Part shown: one piece after another, positions 1 through 7,210 of the stretch
Numbering within the stretch: the first letter of the stretch is position 1
Layout of the letters: the number at the start of each line of letters is the position of its first letter
NCBI GenBank assembly: GCA_023406225.1
Contig: JAEXWS010000222.1
Span: 1-13,268 of the forward strand
DNA length: 13,268 nucleotides
Reading direction: 5' to 3'
DNA from: Bacillota bacterium
GTDB taxonomy: Bacteria > Bacillota > Clostridia > Oscillospirales > Oscillospiraceae
Notes under the pieces: model-generated
What the model was told of the DNA's origin: nothing
Seen by the model: only the letters and a program-made list of their open reading frames with translations
Database searches by the model: none
Translations under genes and position numbers: made by a program

Positions 1-1
1 G

Positions 2-676
2 CCTGTTATCGCCGGGTCCGGCTCCAACGCCACGGAAAACGCCGTGGCGCTCAGCCGGGATGCGGAACGGGCCGGAGCGAACGGCCTGCTGGTGGTGACG
101 CCTTATTACAACAAAGCCACGCAGAAAGGCCTGGTGCGGCACTATCAGGTCGTCGCGGACGCGGTCTCCTCTCCCATCATCCTCTATGACGTGCCCTCCC
201 GGACCGGCGTGACCATGGCTCCGGAGACTTACGCGGCTTTGGCGGAGCATCCCAACATCATCGGCGTGAAGGAGGCGGGAAGCAATTTCGGCAGCATTCA
301 AAAGACGCGGAACCTCTGCCCCGACGATTTCTACATCTGGTCCGGCAACGACGACGAGACGGCGGCGATCTGCATGCTGGGCGGCAAGGGCGTGATCTCC
401 GTGGTGGCGAACGTCCTGCCCAGGGAGATGCACGAGCTGACCGAACTGTGCTTGAACAACGACTTTGCGGCGGCTGGAAAGCTCCAGCTGGCGCTGAAGG
501 ATTTCTGCGACGCCATGTTCTGCGAGGTGAACCCCATCCCAGTGAAAACGGCGCTGAACCTGCTGGGCTGGGAGGTCGGCCCCCTGCGCCTGCCCCTGTG
601 CGACCTGACGGAGGCCGGGTTGGAGCGGGTGCGGAGCGCCCTGCTGCGGCAGGGCCTGCCGCTGGCGGAGGATTGA
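2..676 (+). CDS. dapA: 4-hydroxy-tetrahydrodipicolinate synthase, 5' end outside window
   Basis: DapA condenses pyruvate with aspartate semialdehyde, the first committed step of the diaminopimelate/lysine pathway, in the cytoplasm. The frame is open from base 2 to a TGA at 674-676, so 224 residues are visible of a family length near 295; the missing part is the N-terminal strand region of the TIM barrel. Family marks are VIAGSGSN at the left edge, LLVVTPYYNK, LYDVPSRTG (with the tyrosine of the catalytic triad) and GVKEAGSNF, whose lysine forms the Schiff base with pyruvate. The C-terminal helical segment with NPIPVKTALNLLG is also typical. A GTG at 44 is internal, not the start, because homology continues upstream of it. 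The gene converges on glnS. Identification is secure; only the 5' end and promoter are unseen. Confidence 0.96.
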   Translation, partial: PVIAGSGSNATENAVALSRDAERAGANGLLVVTPYYNKATQKGLVRHYQVVADAVSSPIILYDVPSRTGVTMAPETYAALAEHPNIIGVKEAGSNFGSIQKTRNLCPDDFYIWSGNDDETAAICMLGGKGVISVVANVLPREMHELTELCLNNDFAAAGKLQLALKDFCDAMFCEVNPIPVKTALNLLGWEVGPLRLPLCDLTEAGLERVRSALLRQGLPLAED

Positions 677-680
677 AAGG

Positions 681-715
681 AGCGGCCCCGATGCCTTGCA
701 TCGGGGCCGCTTTCT
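681..715. terminator. Intrinsic terminator between convergent dapA and glnS, possibly bidirectional
   Basis: Arms 681-694 (AGCGGCCCCGATGC) and 698-711 form a perfect 14-bp GC-rich stem with a three-base CTT loop. It starts five bases after the dapA stop and is followed by TTTCTC on the plus strand. Read on the minus strand, the same hairpin lies about 30 bases past the glnS stop and is followed by CCTTTC. Both U-tracts are short, so efficiency on either strand is inferred. The position between two converging genes fits a shared terminator. Confidence 0.8.
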
Positions 716-743
716 CGGTCAGCGGGCCGCGCGGAGCGGCGGC

Positions 744-2441
744 CTACTTTTTAAAGCTGTCCTTCAGGGATACGCTGCGGTTGAACACCAGCTTTCCGGG
801 CCTGGAATCCTTGCTGTCCACGCAGAAATAACCCAGGCGCATGAACTGGAAGCTGGCGGGCGCCGCGGCATCCGCCAGACCCGGCTCCACCTTGCAGCCG
901 GTGAGGACCTCCAGAGAGCTGGGATTCAGATAGTCCAGGAAATTCTTGTCCGCCCCGTCGGGGTCCGGGTCCGTAAAGAGGTCGTCATAGAGCCGCACCT
1001 CCGCATCGATCGCGGTCCCGGCGTCCACCCAATGGATGGTGGCGCCCTTCACCTTCCGGCCGTCGGCGGGGTCGCCGCCCCGGCTGTCGGGATCGTACTC
1101 GCACAAGACCTCCGTCACGTTGCCGTTTTCATCCTTGACGCATCCGGTGCAGGTGATGAGATACGCGCCCTTCAGCCGGCATTCGGGTCCGCCGGGATAG
1201 AGCCGCTTATACTTGGGCACCGGCGCTTCCATGAAATCGTCCGCCTCGATCCAAAGATGCCTGGAGAAGGCGATCTCCCGCATGCCGGCGTCGGGATCGA
1301 TGGGGTTGTTTTCCACGGATACCATCTCGCTCTTCCCCTCGGGATAGTTGGTGACGGTGAGGCGGATGGGCCGCAGGACCGCCATGGTCCGCTGGGCGGT
1401 GGCGTTCAAATCCTCCCGGAGGCAGTGCTCCAAAAAGCCGTACTCCACAACGTTGGCGGATTTTGCCACACCGATGCGGTCGCAGAAATTGCGGATGGAG
1501 CGGGGCGTATAGCCCCGGCGGCGCAGTCCGCAGAGGGTGGGCATCCGGGGATCGTCCCAGCCGGAGACCCGGCCTTCCTCCACCAGCGCCCGGAGCTTCC
1601 GCTTGCTCATAACCGTGTGGTCGATGCCCAGGCGGGCAAACTCGATCTGCCGGGGCTTGGCGGGCAGGTCGCAGTGCTCCACCACCCAGTTGTACAGCGG
1701 GCGGTGAGCCTCGAACTCCAGAGAACACAGGCTGTGGGTGATGCCCTCCAGCGCGTCCTGGATGGGATGGGCGAAGTCATACATGGGATAGATGCACCAC
1801 TTGTCCCCCTGGCGGTGATGGTGCATGTGGTTGATGCGGTAGAGGACCGGGTCCCGCATGTTGAAGTTGCCGGAGGCCAGGTCGATCTTGGCCCGCAGCG
1901 TCATGGCGCCGTTGGGGAACTCCCCCGCCCGCATCCGGGCGAACAGGTCCAGGCTCTCCTCCACGGGACGGTCCCGGTAGGGGCTCTTAGCAGGCACGCC
2001 GATGCTGCCGCGGTACTCTTTGAACTGCTCCGGGCTCAGCTCACACACATAGGCAAGCCCCTTTTTGATCAGTCCCACCGCCTGGCGGTAATCCTCCTCA
2101 AAATAATCCGAGCCGTAAAAAAAGCGGTCGCCCCAGTCAAAGCCCAGCCAATGGATATCCTCCTTGATGGCCTCTACGAACTCCTCGTCCTCTTTTGTGG
2201 GGTTGGTGTCGTCCATCCGCAGGTTGCACATGCCGCCGTACTTTTCGGCGGTGCCGAAATCGATGGTCAGCGCCTTGCAGTGTCCGATATGCAGATAGCC
2301 GTTGGGCTCGGGCGGGAAACGGGTATGGACCGTCATCCCCTGGTACTGTCCGCCCGGGGCGATATCCTCATCGATAAAGGCGTGGATGAAGTTCCGGCTC
2401 TCCGGCGCTTCCTCCTGCGTCGCTTTGATCTCCTCAGCCAT
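744..2441 (-). CDS. glnS: Glutaminyl-tRNA synthetase
   Basis: GlnRS charges tRNA-Gln with glutamine using ATP, in the cytoplasm. It is a class I synthetase of 565 residues, the usual bacterial length. The Rossmann catalytic domain carries PPEPNGYLHIGH at residues 43-54 (HIGH motif) and the KMSKS equivalent VMSKR at 277-281, followed by GWDDPRMPT at 294-302. The C-terminal half is the beta-barrel anticodon-binding region. PPEPNGYLHIGH together with the beta-barrel C-terminus separates GlnRS from bacterial-type GluRS. The ATG at 2441 has an AGGAAGGG element (2453-2460) 11 bases upstream, a long spacing; no better in-frame start is seen. The stop is TAG. It appears monocistronic, with its own promoter just after the preceding small gene and a hairpin before dapA. 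Many Gram-positives lack GlnRS and use GatCAB transamidation; clostridial lineages vary. Confidence 0.97.
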   Translation of the reverse strand: MAEEIKATQEEAPESRNFIHAFIDEDIAPGGQYQGMTVHTRFPPEPNGYLHIGHCKALTIDFGTAEKYGGMCNLRMDDTNPTKEDEEFVEAIKEDIHWLGFDWGDRFFYGSDYFEEDYRQAVGLIKKGLAYVCELSPEQFKEYRGSIGVPAKSPYRDRPVEESLDLFARMRAGEFPNGAMTLRAKIDLASGNFNMRDPVLYRINHMHHHRQGDKWCIYPMYDFAHPIQDALEGITHSLCSLEFEAHRPLYNWVVEHCDLPAKPRQIEFARLGIDHTVMSKRKLRALVEEGRVSGWDDPRMPTLCGLRRRGYTPRSIRNFCDRIGVAKSANVVEYGFLEHCLREDLNATAQRTMAVLRPIRLTVTNYPEGKSEMVSVENNPIDPDAGMREIAFSRHLWIEADDFMEAPVPKYKRLYPGGPECRLKGAYLITCTGCVKDENGNVTEVLCEYDPDSRGGDPADGRKVKGATIHWVDAGTAIDAEVRLYDDLFTDPDPDGADKNFLDYLNPSSLEVLTGCKVEPGLADAAAPASFQFMRLGYFCVDSKDSRPGKLVFNRSVSLKDSFKK

Positions 2442-2486
2442 GGCCTGTCATTCCCTTCCTGTGCAAGTTTTTCAAAACAGGCTTTC

Positions 2487-2515
2487 ATTATACAAAATCC
2501 CCTGGAAAAATGCAA
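2487..2515 (-). promoter_or_regulatory. Sigma-A-type promoter of glnS
   Basis: On the minus strand TTGCAT (2510-2515) and TATAAT (2487-2492) are separated by 17 bases. The -10 is a perfect consensus and the -35 matches four of six. It starts 15 bases after the stop of the preceding small gene and gives a leader of roughly 40 bases before the glnS ATG, so glnS is probably transcribed on its own. No T-box motif or terminator is seen in this short leader. Confidence 0.75.
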
Positions 2516-2530
2516 GAAGAATCAAGGCTC

Positions 2531-2782
2531 TCAGGTCGCAAGCCAGTCCTCCACCACGTCTCTGGCCGTGACCGGCGTGACGGCGCAGCGGATCATGGCC
2601 TGCACCAGCGCAAGGATCCCCTCCTGGGAAAACGTGATCCCCCGGATCGTCTCCTCATGAGCGCGTCCTGTGATCTGTACGCCATAATTTTCGGCGGAGA
2701 GCTCTTTCAGCTCTTCCGCCAATAAATAATAATCGTACTCCTCGCCGCCGCATGCGCTTCTTCCAATGAGAATTTTACGCAA
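2531..2782 (-). CDS. Small DUF6514-like protein of unknown function
   Basis: This is an 83-residue acidic, soluble-looking protein with no signal peptide or membrane segment. An N-terminal beta-rich half (YDYYLLAEEL, then ENYGVQITG) is followed by a helical half ending in TARDVVEDWL. From memory this layout, especially the terminal DVVEDWL after a CxVTP-like segment, resembles the DUF6514 family of small clostridial proteins; that assignment is a recollection, not a search. The start is TTG at 2782, chosen because a strong GGGAGGGG ribosome binding site lies six bases upstream and no ATG or GTG is better placed. It stands alone between rnmV and glnS, with a 193-base AT-rich gap upstream carrying operator-like sequences. 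No function is known. Confidence 0.75.
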   Translation of the reverse strand: MRKILIGRSACGGEEYDYYLLAEELKELSAENYGVQITGRAHEETIRGITFSQEGILALVQAMIRCAVTPVTARDVVEDWLAT

Positions 2783-2975
2783 AATATTCCCCTCCCAGAT
2801 TATTTTTGGATACGAATGAAATCAGGATGCCGCACATAGGCTTTTCCGTGTTTAGACTACCATGCGGAAAATACAAAATGTGTCGAATTTTGTCGCGTTC
2901 CTGTTCATATTACCAAAAAATCATCTGGAATTTGGTACTATTTCGTCGCAAAAAACTTCCAAATTTACGCAAATC
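2783..2975 (-). promoter_or_regulatory. AT-rich intergenic region with candidate promoter and operators
   Basis: These 193 bases between rnmV and the small gene are clearly richer in A and T than the surrounding coding DNA. On the minus strand TGGTAATAT (2907-2915) resembles an extended -10 element, with no good -35. A perfect inverted repeat, TACCAAA/TTTGGTA (arms 2911-2917 and 2931-2937, 13-base spacer), overlaps it. A TGTCGAA heptamer on the plus strand at 2881-2887, identical to the Spo0A box core, is followed by a weaker TGTCGCG at 2891-2897. No clear terminator follows the rnmV stop, so read-through into the small gene is possible. All regulatory assignments are inferred. Confidence 0.4.
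2789..2796 (-). promoter_or_regulatory. Ribosome binding site fixing a TTG start
   Basis: On the minus strand GGGAGGGG is followed by a six-base AATATT spacer and then TTG. The strong Shine-Dalgarno match at good spacing is the reason for accepting the rare TTG start of the 83-residue gene. The TTG is followed by CGTAAAATT, an AT-rich beginning usual for well-initiated genes. Confidence 0.7.
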
Positions 2976-3569
2976 TCATTTTTCTTCTGAAAACAACAAA
3001 AAAAGTCTTTCCCGGCTGTACAGAAGATTCAGGATCTCCAGCAGTCCGTTCGGCGTCAGATGGGACGGCAGGTCCAGCCGGGACAGCAGCTCCTTCCGGC
3101 GGGCGGCGCTGTCCGGCTTCCCGGTGAGGCCCAGCTCGAACAGGTCCGCCTTGGTGATGGGGCTTCCCTGCCGCACCGGGTCCGGACCGTCCTCAAAGGT
3201 GGCGCCGGACCGCCGGAGGGCCTCCAGCAAAATCTCCGGCCGCATCCCCTCCACGCCCAGCTTCCCCTCCTTGCCGGGGGCGCGCTTGCGGCGCTCCTTG
3301 CCGTAAATGTCGGGCACATAGGCCTGCTTCACCCGGTCCTTCGGCAGCGCCCCCTTCAAATAGCCTCGGAGGACAAACCCGGCGCCGTCGCTGTCCGTCA
3401 GCACGATCAGCCCCCGTTCCTCCGCCAGGCGGCGCAGGAGGGCCAGCTTTTCCTTGTCGTTGAAAACGGCGAACCCGCCCAGGGTGACAACGGTGGCGTC
3501 CACCACCTGGGAGACGGCGTTTTTGTCGTACCGCCCCTCCACCACGATGACTTCCCGGATCCTTCTCAT
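2976..3569 (-). CDS. rnmV: Ribonuclease M5 (5S rRNA maturation)
   Basis: RNase M5 cuts both strands of the 5S rRNA precursor to give mature 5S rRNA, acting in the cytoplasm on precursor bound by ribosomal protein L18 in Bacillus. The protein has 197 residues, slightly over the usual 180-190. An N-terminal Toprim domain has the conserved glutamate in VVEGRYDKNAV (E11), TLGGFAVF near 29-36, and the metal-binding DSD at 59-61 in LTDSDGAG. The C-terminal half (KADLFELGLTG, LPSHLTPNGLLEILN) matches the C-terminal region of RNase M5. The ATG at 3569 is chosen because homology begins there and because it overlaps the holA stop as ATGA, the mark of translational coupling; the frame stays open further upstream inside holA, but that part is not plausible. 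Other Toprim proteins such as primase are much longer. Confidence 0.93.
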   Translation of the reverse strand: MRRIREVIVVEGRYDKNAVSQVVDATVVTLGGFAVFNDKEKLALLRRLAEERGLIVLTDSDGAGFVLRGYLKGALPKDRVKQAYVPDIYGKERRKRAPGKEGKLGVEGMRPEILLEALRRSGATFEDGPDPVRQGSPITKADLFELGLTGKPDSAARRKELLSRLDLPSHLTPNGLLEILNLLYSRERLFLLFSEEK

Positions 3570-4621
3570 TTCCGCCGCGCCCCCAAACGCACCAGTAACA
3601 GCTTCAGCTCGCCCACGGCATCCAACCCTCTCTCGCTCTTCATCCGCCGGTCCAGCACCTGGCACATCTTCACCGCGTCGGCGCACCACCCGGCGGTGGT
3701 TTTTTTTGCGGCGGAGAGCAGAAGCTTCGCCGGATAGTCGGACTTCATGTCCCACAGCTCCATGAGCCAGTACTTGTCCTTGCCGCTGTCGATCGCCATA
3801 CGGGCGGTATAGATGCGCCGGAGCTGACTGCCGAGAGCCGCCAAAATCATGATCGGCTCCGTCTGCATTTTGAGGAGGTCCCCCAAAATGGCGGCTGCGG
3901 CGTCGTAATTCCCCTGAACGACCGCGTCGGACAGCTTGAACACCTCCGCCGACAGCACCGGGTCCGCCACGGCGTCAATGTCGCTCTGCGTGATGTTTTT
4001 TCCTTTGGCGTAAGTGCCGATCTTCGTGATCTCCGGCACAAGCCCGGTCATCAGGCCGCCGCAGGTGAAGATCAGATACTCCGCCGTCTGGCGGTCAATC
4101 TCCTTTCCAAGGGCCTTGAACCGCCTGGATATCCAGGCGATGAGGTCGCTGTTCTCCGCCGCGCGGAATTCCACCGTCTGAACGTGGTCCCCCAGGGCCT
4201 TCGCCAGCTTTTTCATGGTCTTGTTTGGCTTATAGTCGATGGTGTCATACACAAAGACCGTGCAACAATAGGGCGGGATGTCCTCCAGAAAGGCGATCAG
4301 CTTTTCCCGCTGTTCCTCGCCCAGCTTGAAAAGGTCAAAATCCGTCGCCACGATGAGCGTCCGCTCCGCCATCATGGGCATAGCCTCCGCCATCTCCGTC
4401 AGGGCCTGGACCGTCAGGTCCTTCCCCTCCAGCCGGTGATAGTTGAATTCCTCGAATCCGGCGGGGACCAGCGCTTTGCGCAGTTCGCCCAGGTAAAATT
4501 CCCGGAGATAACTCTCCTCTCCGCAGAAAATATAGGCGCAGCCGGGCGTCCCGGCGGAGAGGTCCGCCTTCAGCCGCTGGAACGCCTCGTTGGATTTTGG
4601 CGCTTTCTTTGTGTATGCCAT
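3566..4621 (-). CDS. holA: DNA polymerase III subunit delta
   Basis: Delta is the clamp-loader subunit that opens the beta sliding clamp so it can be placed on primed DNA. The 351 residues fit the family (about 340). The N-terminal AAA+-like domain has the degenerate P-loop region YIFCGEESYLRE (30-41), where typical members have F-GEE-YL, and the motif around MPMMAERTLIVATDFD (81-96), the usual MPFF-ERRLVIV-like strand. The C-terminal third is the helical collar domain, with LGSQLRRIY and the terminal GELKLLLVRLG. The ATG at 4621 is preceded by GAGGGA, which overlaps the TGA of comEC. The 12-nt gap from comEC and the ATGA overlap with rnmV make a tight unit. comEC next to holA is the arrangement known from Bacillus. 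Confidence 0.95.
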   Translation of the reverse strand: MAYTKKAPKSNEAFQRLKADLSAGTPGCAYIFCGEESYLREFYLGELRKALVPAGFEEFNYHRLEGKDLTVQALTEMAEAMPMMAERTLIVATDFDLFKLGEEQREKLIAFLEDIPPYCCTVFVYDTIDYKPNKTMKKLAKALGDHVQTVEFRAAENSDLIAWISRRFKALGKEIDRQTAEYLIFTCGGLMTGLVPEITKIGTYAKGKNITQSDIDAVADPVLSAEVFKLSDAVVQGNYDAAAAILGDLLKMQTEPIMILAALGSQLRRIYTARMAIDSGKDKYWLMELWDMKSDYPAKLLLSAAKKTTAGWCADAVKMCQVLDRRMKSERGLDAVGELKLLLVRLGARRK

Positions 4622-4633
4622 GGTCGATTTCCC

Positions 4634-6886
4634 TCAATTCACAGATAGATGGATGGTGCCCTGGAGGTCTGTGCGGAGGATCTCCGCGCCGGACAGGGCC
4701 AGCCGCCGCAGAGTCTGCCCGGCCGGATGCCCGTAACGGTTCCCGGCTCCCACGCTGATGAGCGCCGTCTCCGGCGTCAAAGCGTCCAGAAGCTCCTGCG
4801 ACGTGGAGCCCTTGGAGCCGTGATGCCCCACCGCCAGCGCCTCGATATCCGGCAGATCATAGGCCGCCAGAAGCCGCCGCTCCGTGGCCGCGTCCATGTC
4901 GCCGGTGATCAGAAGATCGTACTGCCCCCGGGTGGCCAGCACCGAAAGTCCCCGCTCGTTGCCGCCGCCCTCCCCCACGGGCGGATAAACGGTAAGCCCG
5001 GTCGCCCCCAATGCGTACCGGGTCTCTTCCCGAAGGAAGGAGACCCGCACGCCGTGCGCCTCTGCGGCAGAGAGGACCGCGGCCCGGAGCCCTGCGTCGT
5101 CCCAGGCGTCCGGGACCAGCAGCGCGTCCACCGGGAGACGGGAGAGCAGCGTTTGAACGCCGTTCACGTGATCCGTGTCGTAATGGGTCAGCACCAGGTA
5201 ATCCAGGCGTCGGCATCCCATGGTGGAAAGATAGTCCGCCGCGGTCCCGCCGGGATCATGCCAGCTGTTTCCGCTGCCGCAGTCCACCAGGGCGAAACGG
5301 CCTCCGCTGCTGAGAAGGACGCTCGCTCCCTGCCCCACGTCCAGCATCAAAACATCCAGAGCGCCGCCGGTGTACCGGAGCTGGCCAAGCTTTACGGCGC
5401 AGACCAGGGCGAGCCCCGCCATCGCCGCCGCAAGGGCGTACTTCCGCCGCCCTTTCTCCCGTCCCAGCCAGGCGGCGGCGAAAAGCAGGTAGAGGAAGGC
5501 CAGCCAGTATTTCAGATAGGGATTCACAAAGTACAGCGCATGGAACGGGAGCTTTGCCAGCAAATGCGCCGCCTGAAGGATATAAGCGGTAAAAGCCCAG
5601 GGGATCCAGCCAAGCAGCGCGCCCAAAGGCGGGAACAAAAGGCCGGCGGCCACCGCGGCCAGGCCGGACATAAACACGATCCCCGCCGCCCACAGGCACA
5701 AAAGATTACTCAGGGGCGACGCCAGGACCAAACTGCCGAAATAATAGGCCGACAGGGGAACTGTGAACACCAGAGCCCCCATCGTCGCCGAAAAGCTGGA
5801 TGCTGTAAAGAGAAATGCCTTTCCATGCTTTTCCCTGTGCAGCAGCAAGCGGTACAGCCTGGGCGTCAGCCACAAAAGGCCAGCCATCGCTCCAAAGGAA
5901 AGCTGCAGGCTGATGGAGGCCGCGGCAAAAGGATTTGCCAGCAGGATCAAAAACAGCGCGGCGGCCAGGGCCGTGGGCGGGTCGCTGTCCCGCTGGAACA
6001 GCGGCGCGGCCAGAAGAAAGGCCAGCATCACGCAGGCCCGCACGACCGAGGGACTGCCGCCGGTCAGCAGGGCGTAAAAGCCCAGCAGCGGCAAGGCAAG
6101 TCCAGCCGTCAGCGGTTTTCGGTGCCGCCCCGGAAGCAGCACCACCAGCGTCAGCAAAAAAGAGCAGTGAAGTCCGGAAACGGCCAGAATGTGGTAAAGT
6201 CCGGCCTCTGAGAGGTCGGAGGCGGCCTGTTTTGAAAGTCCGCTCTTGTCTCCGGTCAAAATCGCGGTGAGAAAGGCGGCGGCATCTCCGCCGAAGAGGG
6301 CGGAGATCTGCGCCTGCATGGCCCGTCCGGCCCGGGCGGGTCGCCAGCGAAGCCCGCCGGAGGAGCCGGCGGCATAGGCCTCCTCTCCTCTTGCATAAGC
6401 CAAAAGGAAAACGCCCTTGGAGGTGAAATTCGTAACGTCGTCATCCCGGATGCGGGCCGCGCTCTGAAAGCGCACATCGGCGGTGACGGTCTCCCCCGGT
6501 CCGTGCGCAAGCAGGGCCGCGTCGCCGTAATAAACGGCTTTGCCCAAAGGGAATCCCTCCAGGCGGACAGCGGCCTTTGCGCCATAGTCAGTGGGGACCG
6601 CATAGTCCAGCAAGGTCATGGTCGCCTGCGGGCGTTCGGTGTCCGCCAGAGCCTCCAGCGGAGATTGGACCTGGCGGATATAGAGCCAGTTCCAGCTAAA
6701 AGCCAGTGTCAGGCCCACTCCCGCCAAAAGAGCGCGGCGGCGCCAACGCTCCGGCAGAACGCGGGCGGCGAGAGACAGCAGGAATGCGACCGCCGCCAGG
6801 GGCGGCAGCCAGTCCGGCCGCAGCAGATACTGGGCCAGGAAAATACCGGCAGAGAAGAACCCCGTAAAAATGGCTAATTTACGCAT
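4634..6886 (-). CDS. comEC: ComEC/Rec2 DNA-uptake channel with metallo-beta-lactamase domain
   Basis: ComEC forms the inner-membrane channel that carries single-stranded DNA into the cell during natural transformation. The 750 residues match the full family. Two or three helices (about 1-70) lead into the extracytoplasmic DUF4131 domain (about 75-180). The competence domain follows, with LTGDKSGL (210-217), LAVSGLH (234-240), SPSVVRACVM (278-287) and many hydrophobic helices to about 500. The C-terminal metallo-beta-lactamase domain has DVGQG (516-520), THYDTDHVNG (567-576), TGDMD (661-665), GHHGSKGST (687-695) and GHP (719-721), so its metal ligands look intact and a nuclease activity is plausible. 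The ATG at 6886 has a G-run (AGGGGGG) 11 bases upstream, a long spacing, so initiation may be weak or controlled. It heads comEC-holA-rnmV. A full-length comEC alone does not prove competence. Confidence 0.96.
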   Translation of the reverse strand: MRKLAIFTGFFSAGIFLAQYLLRPDWLPPLAAVAFLLSLAARVLPERWRRRALLAGVGLTLAFSWNWLYIRQVQSPLEALADTERPQATMTLLDYAVPTDYGAKAAVRLEGFPLGKAVYYGDAALLAHGPGETVTADVRFQSAARIRDDDVTNFTSKGVFLLAYARGEEAYAAGSSGGLRWRPARAGRAMQAQISALFGGDAAAFLTAILTGDKSGLSKQAASDLSEAGLYHILAVSGLHCSFLLTLVVLLPGRHRKPLTAGLALPLLGFYALLTGGSPSVVRACVMLAFLLAAPLFQRDSDPPTALAAALFLILLANPFAAASISLQLSFGAMAGLLWLTPRLYRLLLHREKHGKAFLFTASSFSATMGALVFTVPLSAYYFGSLVLASPLSNLLCLWAAGIVFMSGLAAVAAGLLFPPLGALLGWIPWAFTAYILQAAHLLAKLPFHALYFVNPYLKYWLAFLYLLFAAAWLGREKGRRKYALAAAMAGLALVCAVKLGQLRYTGGALDVLMLDVGQGASVLLSSGGRFALVDCGSGNSWHDPGGTAADYLSTMGCRRLDYLVLTHYDTDHVNGVQTLLSRLPVDALLVPDAWDDAGLRAAVLSAAEAHGVRVSFLREETRYALGATGLTVYPPVGEGGGNERGLSVLATRGQYDLLITGDMDAATERRLLAAYDLPDIEALAVGHHGSKGSTSQELLDALTPETALISVGAGNRYGHPAGQTLRRLALSGAEILRTDLQGTIHLSVN

Positions 6887-6891
6887 AATGG

Positions 6892-6959
6892 GTCCGTCCC
6901 CCCTGTTCTTCCCACAAAATCAAACCTGAAAAAACACCGATCTCATCCAGGGGCCGGAC
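6892..6959 (-). promoter_or_regulatory. Leader inverted repeat able to cover the comEC ribosome binding site
   Basis: On the minus strand GTCCGGCCCCT (6949-6959) can pair with AGGGGGGACGGAC (6892-6904), giving CCCCT/AGGGG and GTCCG/CGGAC helices around a small 1x3 internal loop. The G-run in the second arm is the only Shine-Dalgarno candidate for comEC. The hairpin would enclose about 44 bases, including a T-rich run. A role in limiting comEC translation is inferred; GC-rich sequence can pair by chance. Confidence 0.3.
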
Positions 6960-7002
6960 GGGCATCCGCCGGGAGAGATCGACGGGCTGTGCGCATACGG
7001 AC

Positions 7003-7031
7003 ATTATACCGGAAATCCTGAGGAAACGCCA
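7003..7031 (-). promoter_or_regulatory. Candidate promoter of comEC-holA-rnmV
   Basis: A perfect TATAAT lies on the minus strand at 7003-7008, about 115 bases upstream of the comEC start and downstream of the hinT terminator. The -35 position with 17-base spacing reads TGGCGT, a poor match to TTGACA, and no extended -10 is present. The strand and position fit the promoter of the operon, but the weak -35 suggests low basal strength or help from an activator. Confidence 0.5.
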
Positions 7032-7144
7032 GTCCCATTTCGAATGCCGCTCCCTCCGGCCGCAAGGGATGCGCCTTCGAAAAAAAGCGTAATACGCCCG
7101 GCCCGGCCGCGTGCCGTTTTTATAGACCGCGTACGGCGATCCAT

Positions 7145-7210
7145 AAAAAAGCAGCGCCCGGAGGCGCTGCGGAAAAGGACTGGGGGAAATCCCTGCGGAT
7201 CTCCCCCAGT
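7145..7210 (-). terminator. Tandem hairpins and T-run ending the alaS-hinT transcript
   Basis: Read on the minus strand, the first hairpin has arms ACTGGGGGA (7202-7210 with 7179-7187) and an inner ATCC/GGAT stem closed by a four-base loop, with one mismatch between them. It is followed by CCTTTTCC. The second is a perfect eight-base stem GCAGCGCC/GGCGCTGC (7151-7170, four-base loop) followed directly by six Ts (7145-7150). The second is a textbook intrinsic terminator; the first may be a back-up terminator or a protective 3' structure. Confidence 0.85.

Noticed and set aside
696..2660. 654-codon open frame on the plus strand, antisense to glnS
   Set aside because: It mirrors glnS codons in high-GC DNA; the translation is rich in Gly, His and Pro without family motifs, whereas the minus-strand frame has all GlnRS motifs.
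2806..3306. 166-codon plus-strand frame starting in the AT-rich gap before the small gene
   Set aside because: It lies antisense to rnmV, has no good ribosome binding site, and becomes Ser/Arg-rich once it enters the GC-rich region.
2976..3755. Longer version of the RNase M5 gene starting at 3755
   Set aside because: The extra N-terminal part overlaps holA by almost 190 bases and matches nothing; the ATG at 3569 begins the Toprim homology and overlaps the holA stop as ATGA.
4649..6211. 520-codon plus-strand frame antisense to comEC
   Set aside because: Composition is Gln/Arg/Gly-rich and domain-free, as expected opposite a hydrophobic membrane protein gene.
7042..7085. GCGTAATACGC palindrome and A-run as a minus-strand terminator
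   Set aside because: The stem has only four pairs with a three-base loop; the stronger hairpin at 7151-7170 already ends the transcript.
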